Assembly (NCBI RefSeq): GCF_029873635.1
Contig: NC_080428.1
Span: 66,061,101 to 66,125,100 of the forward strand
Reading direction: 5' to 3'
Length of the DNA stretch: 64,000 nt
DNA from: Malania oleifera
Lineage: Eukaryota > Streptophyta > Magnoliopsida > Santalales > Ximeniaceae
Part shown: one piece after another, positions 48,123 to 61,100 of the stretch
Layout: every line of letters begins with the position of its first letter
Numbering within the stretch: position 1 is the first letter of the stretch
Translations under genes and position numbers: made by a program
The notes under the pieces: generated by a model
Database searches by the model: none
What the model was told of the DNA's origin: nothing
What the model saw: the letters and a program-made list of their open reading frames with translations, nothing else

Positions 48123-50989
48123 GAACCTCCAAATAGCCTCGACTAAGTAGTGAACTTGATATCATGTAAAACTTTGTGTAAATTATAAGATTGAAAAATA
48201 AGTTACTTATAATTCAAAGAAATTGTCACTAACCTATTTTTATCTTAAGAACATTTGGGACACCTATTGAATATGTCAATAGTTGATTGGTCTCTAGCCA
48301 CATCTAGGTTCAAGAAAATTAGTTATCAAAAGTCTGCGTTACAAGGTTGGATTCAGGAGTACGATTATGTAAAGGGAAGGTATTAGCACCCATTCACATC
48401 CATCTAATGAGCGGTACTAATTAATTTTAGATTACCTTAAAAAATAACTAATCAAATTCTAAATTTTCTACTTTATTTGAAAACTTGAACATTAAATTAT
48501 TATGAGACTTTGCACAAGACAAAAGCCCTCTTACCTCTAATTCTCAAAAGCACGCAAAGGCATAGCCCTCAAAATCAGAGGAAGATTCCTTATAAATTTA
48601 ATTTGTTCAACAGCGAACATCAACATAGGCAAAGATAAAAGAGATTATAAAGAAGTCATATTCAAACATATATACAAACATGATCTTGATTATATGTACA
48701 AATATTTGCAGATAATACACGTGTAAGATGTGCACTTGAAGAATCTAGTAGAATCACTAATGAGGAGGCTAAAAGTAATTATGTTAGTATCTCCATCCCT
48801 CAAAAAATAATTGAGGACCAAATAATCTCAATTTATTGAATATTTCTCATAAGAATAGTGCACATGTGCACACAAACATGCAAGCACGTGCACACATAAA
48901 TGAAAGAGAAAAATGCACATTTATGTGACAAACAAATTATGCAATGAGCAAGCCACACAAGAAAAGTTGTTGAAAAATTACAAAAAGTGAACAAAAAGGA
49001 TTCTTAAAATTTTTTCAATTTTTTTTTTCCATACTTTTCAAATTTTTCTACAAATTTAAAATATTTTTTTTATAAATAAAATATTCAAAATTTATTCATT
49101 TTATGATTATATATATATATATATATATTATTTTCTGAGACAAGAAAGACTCAAAGAATTTTTCTTGATTTTTCAAATTTTTTAGGATTGTTTTATAATT
49201 TCCTTAATTTTTTTGGTTTTTTATAAATTAAAATGAATTTTAAATTTAATTTATTTAATAATAATAATAATAATAAGGGGGGTGAATTGGGTCAAACCAA
49301 CCCAATTGATTTGACCATGTCAATAAAGGAGACTCGGGTCAAAAGAAAGAGAGGTTGGAATGGATGTTGGGTGATATGTGAGGTGTCACATGGCCCACCA
49401 TGGATAACCAATTTTTTTATTTTTTTTTTTTGGAAAAAGAAAAACTGAGTACTTGCACGTGATAAGGTGACATCATGTTAACATCATCGCCCACGCCACC
49501 GCCACGTGATGCCTTGCCACTAACTCAAACCTATCATCTGGACGTGGCAATGATCCTGCTATCTAAAAGAAACACAAAATGGAATGTTGAGATTGTGTTG
49601 CACCTCTAGGTGACATCACCAAGGATGCACAGTCTAAAATGAGCCATGTGTCATCACTCGATGGGTGATACATGGCCCATTATGTGCAAAATTAATTTTT
49701 TTTATGCTTTATTATTCATTTATTTAAATTGTTTATTTTAAAATATATATTATTTTTCTTTATTTATTTCATTTATTTTTTGTATTTTCTTTTCTTTCAT
49801 CTCTCCCCTATACTCTCTCAAGCCTTTAACTCCTCCTCCTTCTTCTTTTGTTTCTCACACCAACAAAAGCCATCATGGCTGCATTCCAGACAAACCTATC
49901 CTTTGTCCTCTTTCCCTATCACCTCTTTCTCATTATCTCGACTCTAAATCTCCCTTTGTTCTCCACTTTTCGTATCTCTTTCATAATCTCTTCTTTGTCT
50001 CTCATCTTTATCTCCGAATCTCTTATTTCAATCTCTCTGACTCTCTCTCACACCCCCTTTGCTCTCTTTCTTTTTATAGGTTGATGGAAAGAGTAGGAGC
50101 AGAGAGCTTCATGCTTTTTGCTTGAGCTTCATTCTTTTTGCTTCTCTACTAAACCCTACATTGGATTAGCCCCTGCATATGTATTTCCTTAATCCCCACT
50201 CGTTCCTTCATTTCTCACCTCTCTCTCTAAATCTTTATTTTATGTTATTTTCATTTTTCTTTTTTATTTTCTTGTGTTTTATTTTGCTTTCCCATGAGCT
50301 AAACAAGGGGGATCGAGGTTAGGGTTGACCGGATTAGGTTTAGGATTAGGTTAGGTTAGGGTTTAGGGTTAGGTTAGAGTTAGGTTGGGTTGGGTCAAGT
50401 TACTGGGTTGGTACCAGGTTGGGATTGTGGGCTTCGGTTAGGTTAGTTAGGCCAAGGTTTTAGTTTCAGGCTTGGGGTTTGAGTTATAGGTTCTTGAGTT
50501 ATAGGTTCGTGGGCTTGAGTTTTGAATTTAGGATTTGGGTAGGATATTTAACTAGTTAAGGCATAAATGGGCTTGGGTTATTGGGCTAAATATTTGGGCT
50601 TAGGCAGATTTAGGTGTGGAGTTTGGGTTTAGATTTAGGGTTGGGCCTGGGTTATTAGGTTTGGGCTTAGAGCTGATTGGGGAGTCAAGGTAGGGTTGAC
50701 TTGGGTTAAGGTAGGTTTGACCGAAGTACTTAGGTCAAGTTGACCAAGATACCAGGTTGGGTTGACTCGGGTCTAGGACAAGTTGACTTGATTATTCGAG
50801 TCCTTTGACCTTGGGTCATGGATTGTTTGACTTGGGTATTCAGGTAAAGTTGACCCAAATTTTTAAGCCATTTTATTAGGATTTTGGTAGGGTTTTTAGG
50901 GCAAATTTTGGCTGGGATATTTTGGTTTTGTTTAGGGATTTTAGCAAGGTTCTAGGTGAGAGTGTTTTGGGGTTCTAGCTACATTTTAT
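48123..50989. other. probable LTR-derived, AT-rich then G-rich repetitive DNA
   Basis: Near 48340-48410 the sequence 'ggttggattcaggagtacga' and 'gggaaggtattagcaccc' matches a motif I know from Gypsy Tat/Retand-type LTRs. 49020-49260 is A/T-homopolymer-rich with an (AT)n run. 49780-50080 is CT-rich. 50290-50980 is built from GGTTAGG- and TTGACC-like words. I could not set element ends, so this is a tentative single LTR. Confidence 0.35.
50312..50390 (+). repeat. telomere-like degenerate repeat tract
   Basis: Short words GGATTAGG, GGTTTAGG, GTTAGGGTTTAGGGTTAGG and AGAGTTAGG follow one another. The plant telomere unit TTTAGGG appears once or twice inside. It looks like a G-rich LTR simple repeat, not a chromosome-end relic. 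Confidence 0.5.
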
Positions 50990-51920
50990 TGTGATGCCCT
51001 GATTTTTTCGTACATATATATTTTTTTTCACTAATAAATAAACAAATTTATATTCACTCTTCATCTACAACACTCCCAAATCGGTCATGTCAACAACCTT
51101 ACTACCATTCATACGACCCGACCCGCATTGGGTATCGAGTAAAAAGTCATTTCATTATTACAACCTAACAGCAGAAGACAGTATAATTACATTATCCAGA
51201 ATATAATACCCAAAGTATCTACACACACATATATACATCACAATCACAAACTCAAATCAACCCAACTCTAGGGGAAATTACACATCCTCTAATCCAAAAA
51301 CTCACCCTGTGTGTCAGGGTCCCAACTCCCTATGATCACGAAGCTCTATCACCTGCTCTATCACTGTTCCCTGAAAAATTTAGATAATTTGGGTGAGACA
51401 CGTCTCAGTAAGAAGGAATAAATTATTTACATTGTGTGGCCATATGAGTTCAGTTATAATATGTTTTATTTTTCAAAACAACATTTCATCTGAGAAAATA
51501 CACTGATATTCACATTCGCATAATCATATAGATATACAACACAAACTTTTATAAGTTTTAAAACCATTTCTTATGTTTGTTCATTTTCAACACACATAAT
51601 TACTCGCAAAGTTCCTGAGAATAGGGAAGATTGTCCGCCCATAGAGGTAGCTTCCCTCTACCCTAATACGTTATGCAGCCAAGAATGGCCACATCTGATA
51701 CCTACCAAGGTACTCACCTTACTCAGTAAGCCCTCAGGCTGAGCGTTTCACTTCGTCTCAATTATTTATTTTAAAAAACACACACTTTTTCATTTCTCAT
51801 AATCATTTCCCATTTTAACTCATTACATAGCTATGTATACATAAATTCACATTTATGTACTTTACATAATACATTAAATCACATAATTCCAATTCTCAAT
51901 ATATTCATGATTTCCATACT

Positions 51921-52350
51921 GAGCATACCTCTCCAATGGCATCAGTATGAATCTCATAACACAATTTGCATACTGAGCATACCTCCCCAATGACATTAGT
52001 ATGAACTTCACAACACAATTTTCATACTGAACATACCTCCCTAACGACATCAGTAGGAACTTCACCACACAATTTCCATACTGAATATACCTCCCCAACG
52101 GCATCAGTAGGAACTTCACACACACACACAGTCTCTATACTGAACATACCTTCCCAACGACATCAGTAGGAACTTCACACACACACAGTCTCCATACTGA
52201 ACATACCTCCTCAACGGCATCAGTAGGAACTTCACACACACACATAGTTTCCATACTGAGCATACCTCCCCAACGGCATCAGTAGGAACTTCACACACAC
52301 ACACACACACAGTCTCCATACTGAGCATACCTCCTCAATGGCATCAGAAG
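51921..52350 (-). repeat. minisatellite, about eight 50-65 bp units
   Basis: Each unit reads roughly 'catactgagcatacctcccc', 'aacggcatcagtaggaactt', then a (CA)n spacer of variable length and 'gtctc'. The first four units have a short 'acacaattt' spacer; the later units carry expanding CA runs. Open frames across it are artefacts of the repeat. Confidence 0.9.
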
Positions 52351-53582
52351 GAAAGAAATACCACCCACCTGTAATTATTGCGCGGTATTGGCATATCATT
52401 AATCATATTTTAGTATATCTCAATTCAATTTAATATAAATATTCTCATCATTTTCTATGCACATTTCATCATCTCATAAAAATGTATATCATACTTCACA
52501 TATTTCCACATTTCCCAAAATACTCATTTTTTCATGCAAATAATTTGTACTCATGTATAAATACTCATTTCAATATTTTTTCAGAAAATACACATCATTA
52601 TATTTCACATTTTTCAACACATGTCATGTGCCACACAGTTTTCATCTAATATTCACAATATATTAATTTCAGACTCCAAAGCATTACAAATTAATATTAC
52701 TCAAATGTCACACAATTTACTTGATATTTATATCATAATAATTTTCAGGCCAAATATAATATACTCATTTTCATATATTAATTCAAATGGTAATTCTAAA
52801 AATACTGTTATAATTTATTCCACTTACCTATCTTACTGAGAGACTCGTTAACACCAAGATTTTCGCCCTTGGCGTCCGAAACTCAAATTATGAAATTCAC
52901 ATTTTTCCTAGGTTAATTAACTCATTTCCCCCAAAACAATACTCAACTAACCTTCCTTAAACTCCATATACCCAAAATTATCATTTAAACTATTATTTAA
53001 CACCCCCACTTAATTTTCTGAATTTTGCTTGCGGGTCCCAAAATTACACCCGCGGCACTCACCCGGGCCCTGAATTTTAAAAATCCTACTTAAATTTCAG
53101 ATGCCCAATATTTTAGTATTTCTAAATTAATACTAATTAATTAAAAATAAGCTCCTTAATAACTCCCGTACTCTAAATTTGGGGTTTTGCCCATGATGAC
53201 CTCACGAGAATTTCGTCTCGCTAGACTTATAGAAAATCATCCCTAGATTTTCATGGTGGTGTCCGTTCGTTGATTGGACTTATAATTTGTAAGAAATTAA
53301 AAAAAAAAAAAAGGAAATTGGCTTACCCCAGGAGATACGTTTACACCGCTCCTACCATCGATCCGCTCCGGTAGAAATGACGACAGTGGAAAATGGAGTC
53401 TAATAGTATCTTCTGATTTTCAATCGGGCGAAAATCCGTCATGAAATCGAAGAGAAAGGGAGAGAGAATGAGAGGAGGGAGAGAGAGTCTGTGCTCGCAG
53501 GAAATTGAAGAAGAAGTAGAAGAAGAAGAAAGAATAAAAAAAAAAAGAAAACCAAAGAAACAAAACAAATCAAGCTTCAGGA

Positions 53583-53583
<1 letters not shown>

Positions 53584-53656
<73 letters not shown>
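53584..53656. repeat. (AAT)n-(ATT)n palindromic microsatellite
   Basis: About 48 bp of AAT units switch directly into about 25 bp of ATT units, giving a self-complementary tract able to form a hairpin. Confidence 0.95.
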
Positions 53657-53818
53657 TATTTTATTAATAGAAATAAAAATAAATTTTAATTATTTTTTTT
53701 TTATAAATCTGATTAATTAATTAATTTTTTTTTTGAATCACTCCACTAATCTTCTATATCCCTTTTGGGGGTTATTAAGATCTAAAACAAATATAGGTAT
53801 TAAAATTAGGGCATGCTA

Positions 53819-55091
53819 GGGTTGTGTTCAATTTGGCATTTGCAAATTAAAAAAAAATCAATTCCATTTTTTGCAAATAAGATATTGTTCATTATGAAAT
53901 TTTGCAATTTGATTTTGTCACACAATTTCCTTAACCATGTAATGAATCAACCATTCTACTGCACTCACTCAATCACACGGCCAAAGCAATTTTATGTATC
54001 TATTGAAATAAGATAAAATCAAGGTACTGGGTTCTTATCTTTTTTCGGTCTTTTAAAACATTTTTTTTCTTTATTGCTTCTGCTTTATCTCTTAACGGCA
54101 ATTTTCGTTCTATTTTCCTTTTCTTTTGAGCCCTCTACTTGATATTTTTGCTACAATCTTCTTCACTTATTTGTGAATACTCTCTCTACGTTACTCTGAA
54201 TGACTTGTGCCCAAAATCCCCCTGCAATGCTTTCTCAATCTTCTATTTATAGGGCAAATGACACTAGGAAATTCTCTCTTAGGACTCTAGGGCATGGGAA
54301 TCAGCTTGCATGGGAATTAAGGTACTTGGGGAAAGGGAAATATGCCACGAGTTGTGTGAGAATTGGTTGTCTTAATTAAAGGCCCCCAATTGGGCCCTTT
54401 TGATTCCCCTAAGCCACAAATTGGGCTTTAATTAAAAGAAATGCCCACCATAGGCCTTGATTTTTCAAAATTAGCCCTTAGTAGGCTACAACTTCAAAAT
54501 AAGGCTTATAGTGGGTCTTAGATCACCAAATGACCCAAATTGCACTACAATTAAAAGCAATGGGTCAAATCATAACATAACCCAAAATGGGCCACCGTTT
54601 TAACATAAAGGCCCCCTAATGGGCCTTAAATCGCAAAATTGACCAAAGTTGGGCTTCAAAAGAAGTAATGGGTCCAAATTATGAATTAGTCCAAATTAAA
54701 CTGCTATTTTAACTAGAAATGCTTTAAACCTTGGACCTAACTCTAAAATGTGCCATGCATGCAGATGAATGCTAATGGAAGAGGCCTAATTCCAACATCC
54801 CAAAGATGAAGACCAATATTTTCCTTTTTCTTGTATTGTTTTTTTTTTTGTGATTGTAATGCAAAGGATGAATGTGATCAACACTTTGTACAAAAAGCCT
54901 AATAAATGAATCTTGATTTTAGAGCAATGAGATTGAAAGAGTCAAAATGAGAGATCCCACTTAAGTGAACACCTTAGAAGACATCTACAACTAATAACTA
55001 AAAAAGAACTAAAACTTATTAAAAGAAATAAATAATTTTGAAAACCTAAAATTTTGTTATATAATGACCGAACAAAATGGGGTGTCTACTT
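53819..55091 (-). mobile_element. possible LTR fragment, minus orientation
   Basis: The right end reads 'gaacaaaatggggtgtcta', the reverse complement of a TAGACACCCCATTTTGTTC-type LTR start that I associate with plant Gypsy elements. 54350-54700 holds repeats of 'attgggcc' and 'aatgggcc' words. The left end is not found. Confidence 0.3.
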
Positions 55092-58000
55092 TTTTCAATT
55101 AACAATAAAAAAAGAGATAATAGTTAATATCAATTCGATATAATTAATTAGCTATTACTTTTTGAAGATATGAAGAAGCATAATGATTTTTCCACTCGTT
55201 TTTGAGTTTGTACAATAATTTTTAGTAATTTGCAAAGATCCTTGATGATAAATATAAAATAAAAACTTATTTTATATATCTTACGAATTTGTAAGCTATT
55301 TAATGTACATCGATAGGGAGAGAGGATCTTGGAATAAATTTGGAAGTTAAAAAAATGTCACTAAAAAAATTGAAAGTATATAAATTTACCTAAAACTTTA
55401 AAAGGTTAAAAGTATATTTTACCTTTAAAAACATTCAATATAAACTAATGTGTAATATTATGTAAGCAAAAGATTTGCATGTCATTCTCAACTTTTCATG
55501 TGACATTTTTTATTATCAATTGTCGGTATATTAAAGATGCACATTACTTTGATGATATATTTATTTGAAAGCTTGACAAGTTGAGCATAATGGAATTCAA
55601 TTGATTTTATCTTTTAGATTCAAAGTAAGTCTTTTATATATTTTTTGACTATTTATGCTAAAGAGCCACTTCAATTGAATAGTTATTTAGTTAAGCACCG
55701 AGACTAATAATATTTTATTCACTTGCATTATCTTTACTGAAAAAGTCTCGACTTAAAATATTCATTTATTTTGTTTAAAAAAACAAAAGACAAAAAAATA
55801 GGGCAAGTTTTAAGATCTAGGTTCTATATTTTGGGGGTTGTTTGATAAAAAAGATTTTGGTTCATTGGAGGCGCACTAATACAAGATAAGTTTTTAATTA
55901 ATAAAAAAAAAGAGATTAATTGAACCAATACAAATAAAATGGTAAAGCTATTAGGTAAATATTTGAATATGCAATTCTTAATAAGTTCAAAATCACAAAG
56001 AAATACATAAATGCTTATAGCTCTACTCAAAGTATGTTACAGCTAGGAGAGAAAAAAAAAAAAAACTCAATGCACAAAGCTCTTGTATATGCAGGGTTTA
56101 AGGAAGGGGCGAATCACAATGGATCTATAGTTTTGAAGCGAGAGTGATCGCTATCTCTGAAGTAATATTTGCTTCCACTTGAATTAGCAAAACTATAAGA
56201 TAAATAATACAAATCACTTCCAAGATACAATAAAATTATGAGAAATTTGCATGAAGCAAATTTGAAGATTTCTTTATAAAATTTATTTGCAAACAAAGTA
56301 TTTGGTTGTCAAAAATGAGATAGAGAAGAGGATGATTTTGAGTATTTAATTTAATGATTAAACTTGTTCTTAAAGTTCGTATGTTGAAAAGTAACAAATA
56401 ATATGCCCGCTCTCGAGTAGACATCACTCCTCACAATTTTTTATTTTATTTTATTCAAATAGACAAGACTATTGCATTTGAATTTAGAATTATATTTTAA
56501 AATAAAAGTTATTTCCATCAGTCACGTTATTTGAAAAATAGTTTAAAAAATTCAAAAAAGGTAATTCTAAATATTTATCTAAAATTATTATTTACTCCTT
56601 TGAATTTCAATCTTATGGAAAATGCTTCATAAACCTATCCTAATTCTTTCAAATTTTCAGTATGGGACAAGTTTTTTCCTCTCATTTATATTACAATTTA
56701 TAAAACTTCGACAAACTATACTAAAAAATTATATATTATGAAGTCATATCTAATATATTTATATACGTGGTAGTACATAGGTAAAAAAAAAAATCACCAT
56801 ATTTTCCAATGCAGTAATATTTTTATTAAAGTCAAGTTAATTACCAAATATCAAGGTAGTATTCAATTATATTATATGCCCAAAAACTTTAATAAGGTTT
56901 GACTAATTGCATGATTAAAAATAGCAACTAATAAGCTCTCACGTGTAATAATCAAAGTAATAGTCATAACATTATCTTTTTAATATTTTACATTTTTGTG
57001 GGACATCACGGAGACATTGTTTTAATATTTTAAAGAATGTTACGGAGTAAGTTTATATTTGTTTTATACTTTTCACATTAAAAAATTAAATTTTCATTAA
57101 GTTCAAGCTCGATATTACAAGATGAATTTTTTTTTTCTCAAAAAAATTGTGCTTTATAATTATATAAATACATGTAATCTACTATGTTTGACACGACATA
57201 TGCAAATTTATGAAAGTACAAAAAAGTGAAAGCTTCATTTGTTCATCACTAAATAAAAAATAATTAAAGACTTTATTTTAATATTTGGGTTGTCTTGACT
57301 ATGAACGATATTTTTTAATATTATTATTTTTAAAATAAAAAAAATTATTATTTTGCAAATTAACTTTGCATCAATTTAAGATATAAATTAAATTTAATAA
57401 AATTTATTTCTCCTACATTCACAAAGAAATAATTAAAATATTTTACAACTATAAAAATCAATTAAAATTCTACTCATAGTCTTTATCTCAAACCTTGTAA
57501 ATAACAGCTTAACGTAAGAAATCAAACAAACTTAAATTAAATTCATAACATTACACATCAACTCATGACAATAACACATCAAGGCAACTCAATATTAACA
57601 ATTTATAAAATGAAAAACTTGAATGACACTAGCAATTTCCAAATTCAAAATTACACCACATCCTAACTCAAATCATTCCAATAAATGCAAATATTCTTCA
57701 AATATCAACTTACCAAAACTTCTTTTGATCCTCTGTTTCCAAAAGCAAAGAAGAAAAAAGGAAGGAAAAAAAAAACATGCATTGGACGATTAGCAGCCAT
57801 TACCCAAAACCTAACAAATTGACACAGCACAGAGCACAAGGAAAGCTTTAGGTCATTAACTTGACTTTGTGCTTTTGACTTGCGAAGGCCTACGGGGTTC
57901 CTCTGGGATCAAGAACCAGCGCCAGTACCCAATCCAGAAAGCCTCAAGAAGTTAGTAAAAAAAAAAAAAAAACAGAGCCTCCCCCTCCCCTGTCCTTGCT
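55092..58000. other. AT-rich intergenic sequence; fucosyltransferase promoter side at right
   Basis: No coding or element signature was seen. The last 200 bp before the gene are CT-rich ('cctccccctcccctgtcctt' near 57980), as expected of a plant 5' UTR. Confidence 0.5.
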
Positions 58001-58153
58001 TCTCTACAATCCTTGGATTTTCAATTTCATCAGCTAAGCCGTTTTGTTCTGATTGATGATTCTCCGACGGATCTGAGTGCGTGCCGACGGCGATTGTCTC
58101 CTCCTCCGACGTCCAGAGGCCAACTATTCGCCCGCGTTTATCGTTTACTAGTC

Positions 58154-61100
58154 ATGCAACCCGGGTTCAAAACGATGAGCCCTGTTCAGATTTTGGTTGC
58201 TGTTTTGATAGCGGCGCCTCTGTTGATCGTGATTCCAATGATTCCTCGAAGCCCAATTTTTTATGGAGGGGGAGGAGGAGCAGGGGCCAGGAATTTGGAC
58301 GTAGGAGCTGGAAATACTACATCAGAACGACCAGGTATGGTTTTTGCTCAATGCTCTGTTTTTCTCAATAATTCATCCACGTGTGTCGTTCATGGAGGAG
58401 ATTGGCTCTGTTTAAAGTTCTTCGAGTTTCAATCATAAAAAATGCAGTTCAGTAGTTTTGAGTTGTAAGATGAAGAAAGGTGAGAGTGCTGTGATTTCTG
58501 TCGCCAGGGCACAGGAGGAGAATCCTCGGCTTTGATAATTCTGCGATGTTATGGCTCAGCATTGGAGAAATTGTTGTAGTTTAATGCATAGTTGTCTGAT
58601 TTGTAAGCTGCTTTCATGTAGTTTGTAGACTTTTTAGTCGATTATTGATAGAAATAAGAGGAGAGGAGCCTTTTGATAGGAGATATTCCACACATTATTC
58701 ATCACACAAACCACGACTATAGGCTAATACAGTTAAAAGCATGTAAATAGGCACTAACCACAAGCACTACTAAATGTATAAATAAACTTCTATGAAGCAC
58801 TATAAAAATAGAAACATCCAAAAAAAAAAATGAATATCCTAAAAACTAGGACAAAAAAATTGCATTGACTTTTCAACAATCCCTCCAAAATGATGTTTCG
58901 ATATTTAGTTTAGTAAAGGTTCCTCAAATTGGATTATCTAAATTGCAAACACCACGTAACTTTTTTAACTTCGAAAATGCAAGCAATTTGTGGGGCGCAG
59001 TAAGAACAACAATTTGGCCTTCATTTCTACAATAAATTAGAGTAATGACTCCATCATTAGTGAGATCTCTCAAGAAATGATACTTCACATCTACATGCTT
59101 GTTTCAACCATGTAGAATTGGATTTTTGAGAGCTTTATTTATGAATTGTTGTCACAATAAATGAGAGTAGACTTATATTGTTCGAAATGCACCTCTTTAA
59201 GAATTTTCTTTATTGTTGTTGCAACAAATTCAACTTCATTAGTTGATAATGGGATGATTGGTTGTTTCTTTGACGATCATGAAACGACTCTTGTCCCCAT
59301 CATGAAAACATACTCATATGTACTTTTTTGATCATCTGCATAATCACTATCTGTGAAACCAAACAAACATGACTTTTCTCCTTTTTTGTAAAATAGCCCA
59401 AACTCCTTAGTACATTGCACGTACAGAAAAATTCTTTTTGCAGCCAAAAGATGAGTCTCTCTCGGGCACTCTATCTATGTAACGACCCGAAAATTCTGCT
59501 ATATATATTTCTCACATATTAAACTGTCACGCCCGGAACCCAGAAATGGGACCTTGGGGTGAAAATGTAAACCAACCAATCCATGTACCATACAAAACAT
59601 CCAAAGATACAGGACAATAGATGAGGGTCCGACCCCGTGGGGTTCCCAGGCACCCTATACACATCCAAACATAATAGAACATACGCAGCGGAATAAGGTC
59701 TTACTATATACATATAGTATCATACCAGTGTCTATACAAGAGCAGAAATAGACTCTATCATACAACGTACAACTGGGTGCCCAACACATCCCAAAATGAC
59801 AACCCATCAAAACACAGTCCTAGCACTTACCCAAGCACTAACCGCAGTACTCCAACCACTACGCTCCCGACACCAGAACGCTAGTTCCGGTTACTCAAAG
59901 GACCTGTAAAAATGTACGTACAGTAGGGATGAGACACCTCTCAGTAAGGAAGAATACAGGTTATATCGGTGTGTGGCATTTGAGTGTTATCATGATGCAA
60001 CATATACGCAGTTAAATGCAGTTTAGTTTTAGTTTACACAGTGCATACATGCACACATACACATGATCAGCAATCTCGGTGTCGTCACACCCATCAGCCC
60101 AAAGGTGGTCCGCGACATACGGCGTTGGCCCGTAGACAACCCGCGAACAAGGCGCCACTGGCACATGGCTAGCCCCCGACTCCTATGGCATCGTACCGGC
60201 GCTAAACTGGTGGATCCACACCCTTCGGCCTGATCTGCAGGAATAGGCTCACGCCCTCGGATATAGAGCCGGACACTCTTAGTACCTGGAAAAATTCTGA
60301 ACCGCTTTCCTACTAGCATTTCAACCAATCACACATACACATGCATGCTCATATAACCAAACAAACCACACTCATTTGGTAATCTAAAATCATGGTTTTT
60401 CAAACACATATATAGTTTAAAACAAGTTAAGGCACGACCATCCCTATAACATAGTATAAATCAACATATACGTTTGGTTTTCCACAAAACCAGGGATGCA
60501 GCCCGTCGCCCCCTTTTTTCCAAAACTGTAATCATGAAAAACCCATAGTTTTCCCCGTTAGATCCCCCAAATGAGTAGCCAAAACATACACAAGACCGTG
60601 AACCACAGTTCTACCTAGTCCGATTTCAAAAATAACCGATATAAACACAATTCCTCTTACCTTTTCCCCAAATAGCAAATCTCGAACTCTAAGGCCCCTA
60701 AACAGCGAACTGAGTTCCAAAACCTACAACCAATAATACAGAATATACTCATAAGATTGTTTCCTACAAAATTACCAGATCAGAATTGAAAATTGAGCCT
60801 TACATCGATTTTTCGCCAAAACCCAAAAATCCCCGAAACGGGATTCCGATCCATAGAACTTGTAGATAATCCTTCCACGATCCTCATGGTAACTTCATAT
60901 TCACGATTCTCGGGACGAATAGCGAAGAAATCTAGAGAAATGAAGAATAGGGACAGTTCTAGAGAGAGAGAGATAAGATTTAGTTTTCTTATATGAGAAG
61001 TAATGAAAACTTCTATTTATAGCCCTTTGACCCGACCACTTCTAGTCGATGAATTGCATCCTCGTTGACGAGGCTCTATAGTCTTATCATCGACGAGACC

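Larger units (their letters stand above)
50990..53818 (-). mobile_element. large LTR (probable solo LTR), minus orientation, with minisatellite
   Basis: The plus-strand left end TGTGATGCCCTGATTTTT and the right end ATTAGGGCATGCTA are near mirror images, as in the related LTR at 45443-47383. Shared landmarks include 'gacccgacccgcattgggta', 'gtgagacacgtctcagtaag' and, at 53360, 'gatccgctccggtag' matching 'ctaccggagcggatc' in the plus-oriented relative. It contains the 51921-52350 tandem array and the 53584-53656 microsatellite. No exact target duplication was found, so the ends are approximate. Confidence 0.6.

Noticed and set aside
49729..50084. Phenylalanine- and serine-rich small membrane proteins
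   Set aside because: They are translated from T- and CT-rich low-complexity DNA, with no supporting gene structure.
50312..50700. Interstitial telomere or chromosome fusion point
   Set aside because: Only one or two true TTTAGGG units occur. The rest is a degenerate G-rich LTR-like sequence.
51874..52328. Open frames with repeated GRYVQYGNCVVKF-like peptides
   Set aside because: The repeat in the peptide is the DNA minisatellite in an LTR. There is no start context and no known protein.
51921..52350. CRISPR-like array
   Set aside because: The unit and the spacer are both repeated, the spacers are simple CA runs, and the setting is a plant LTR.
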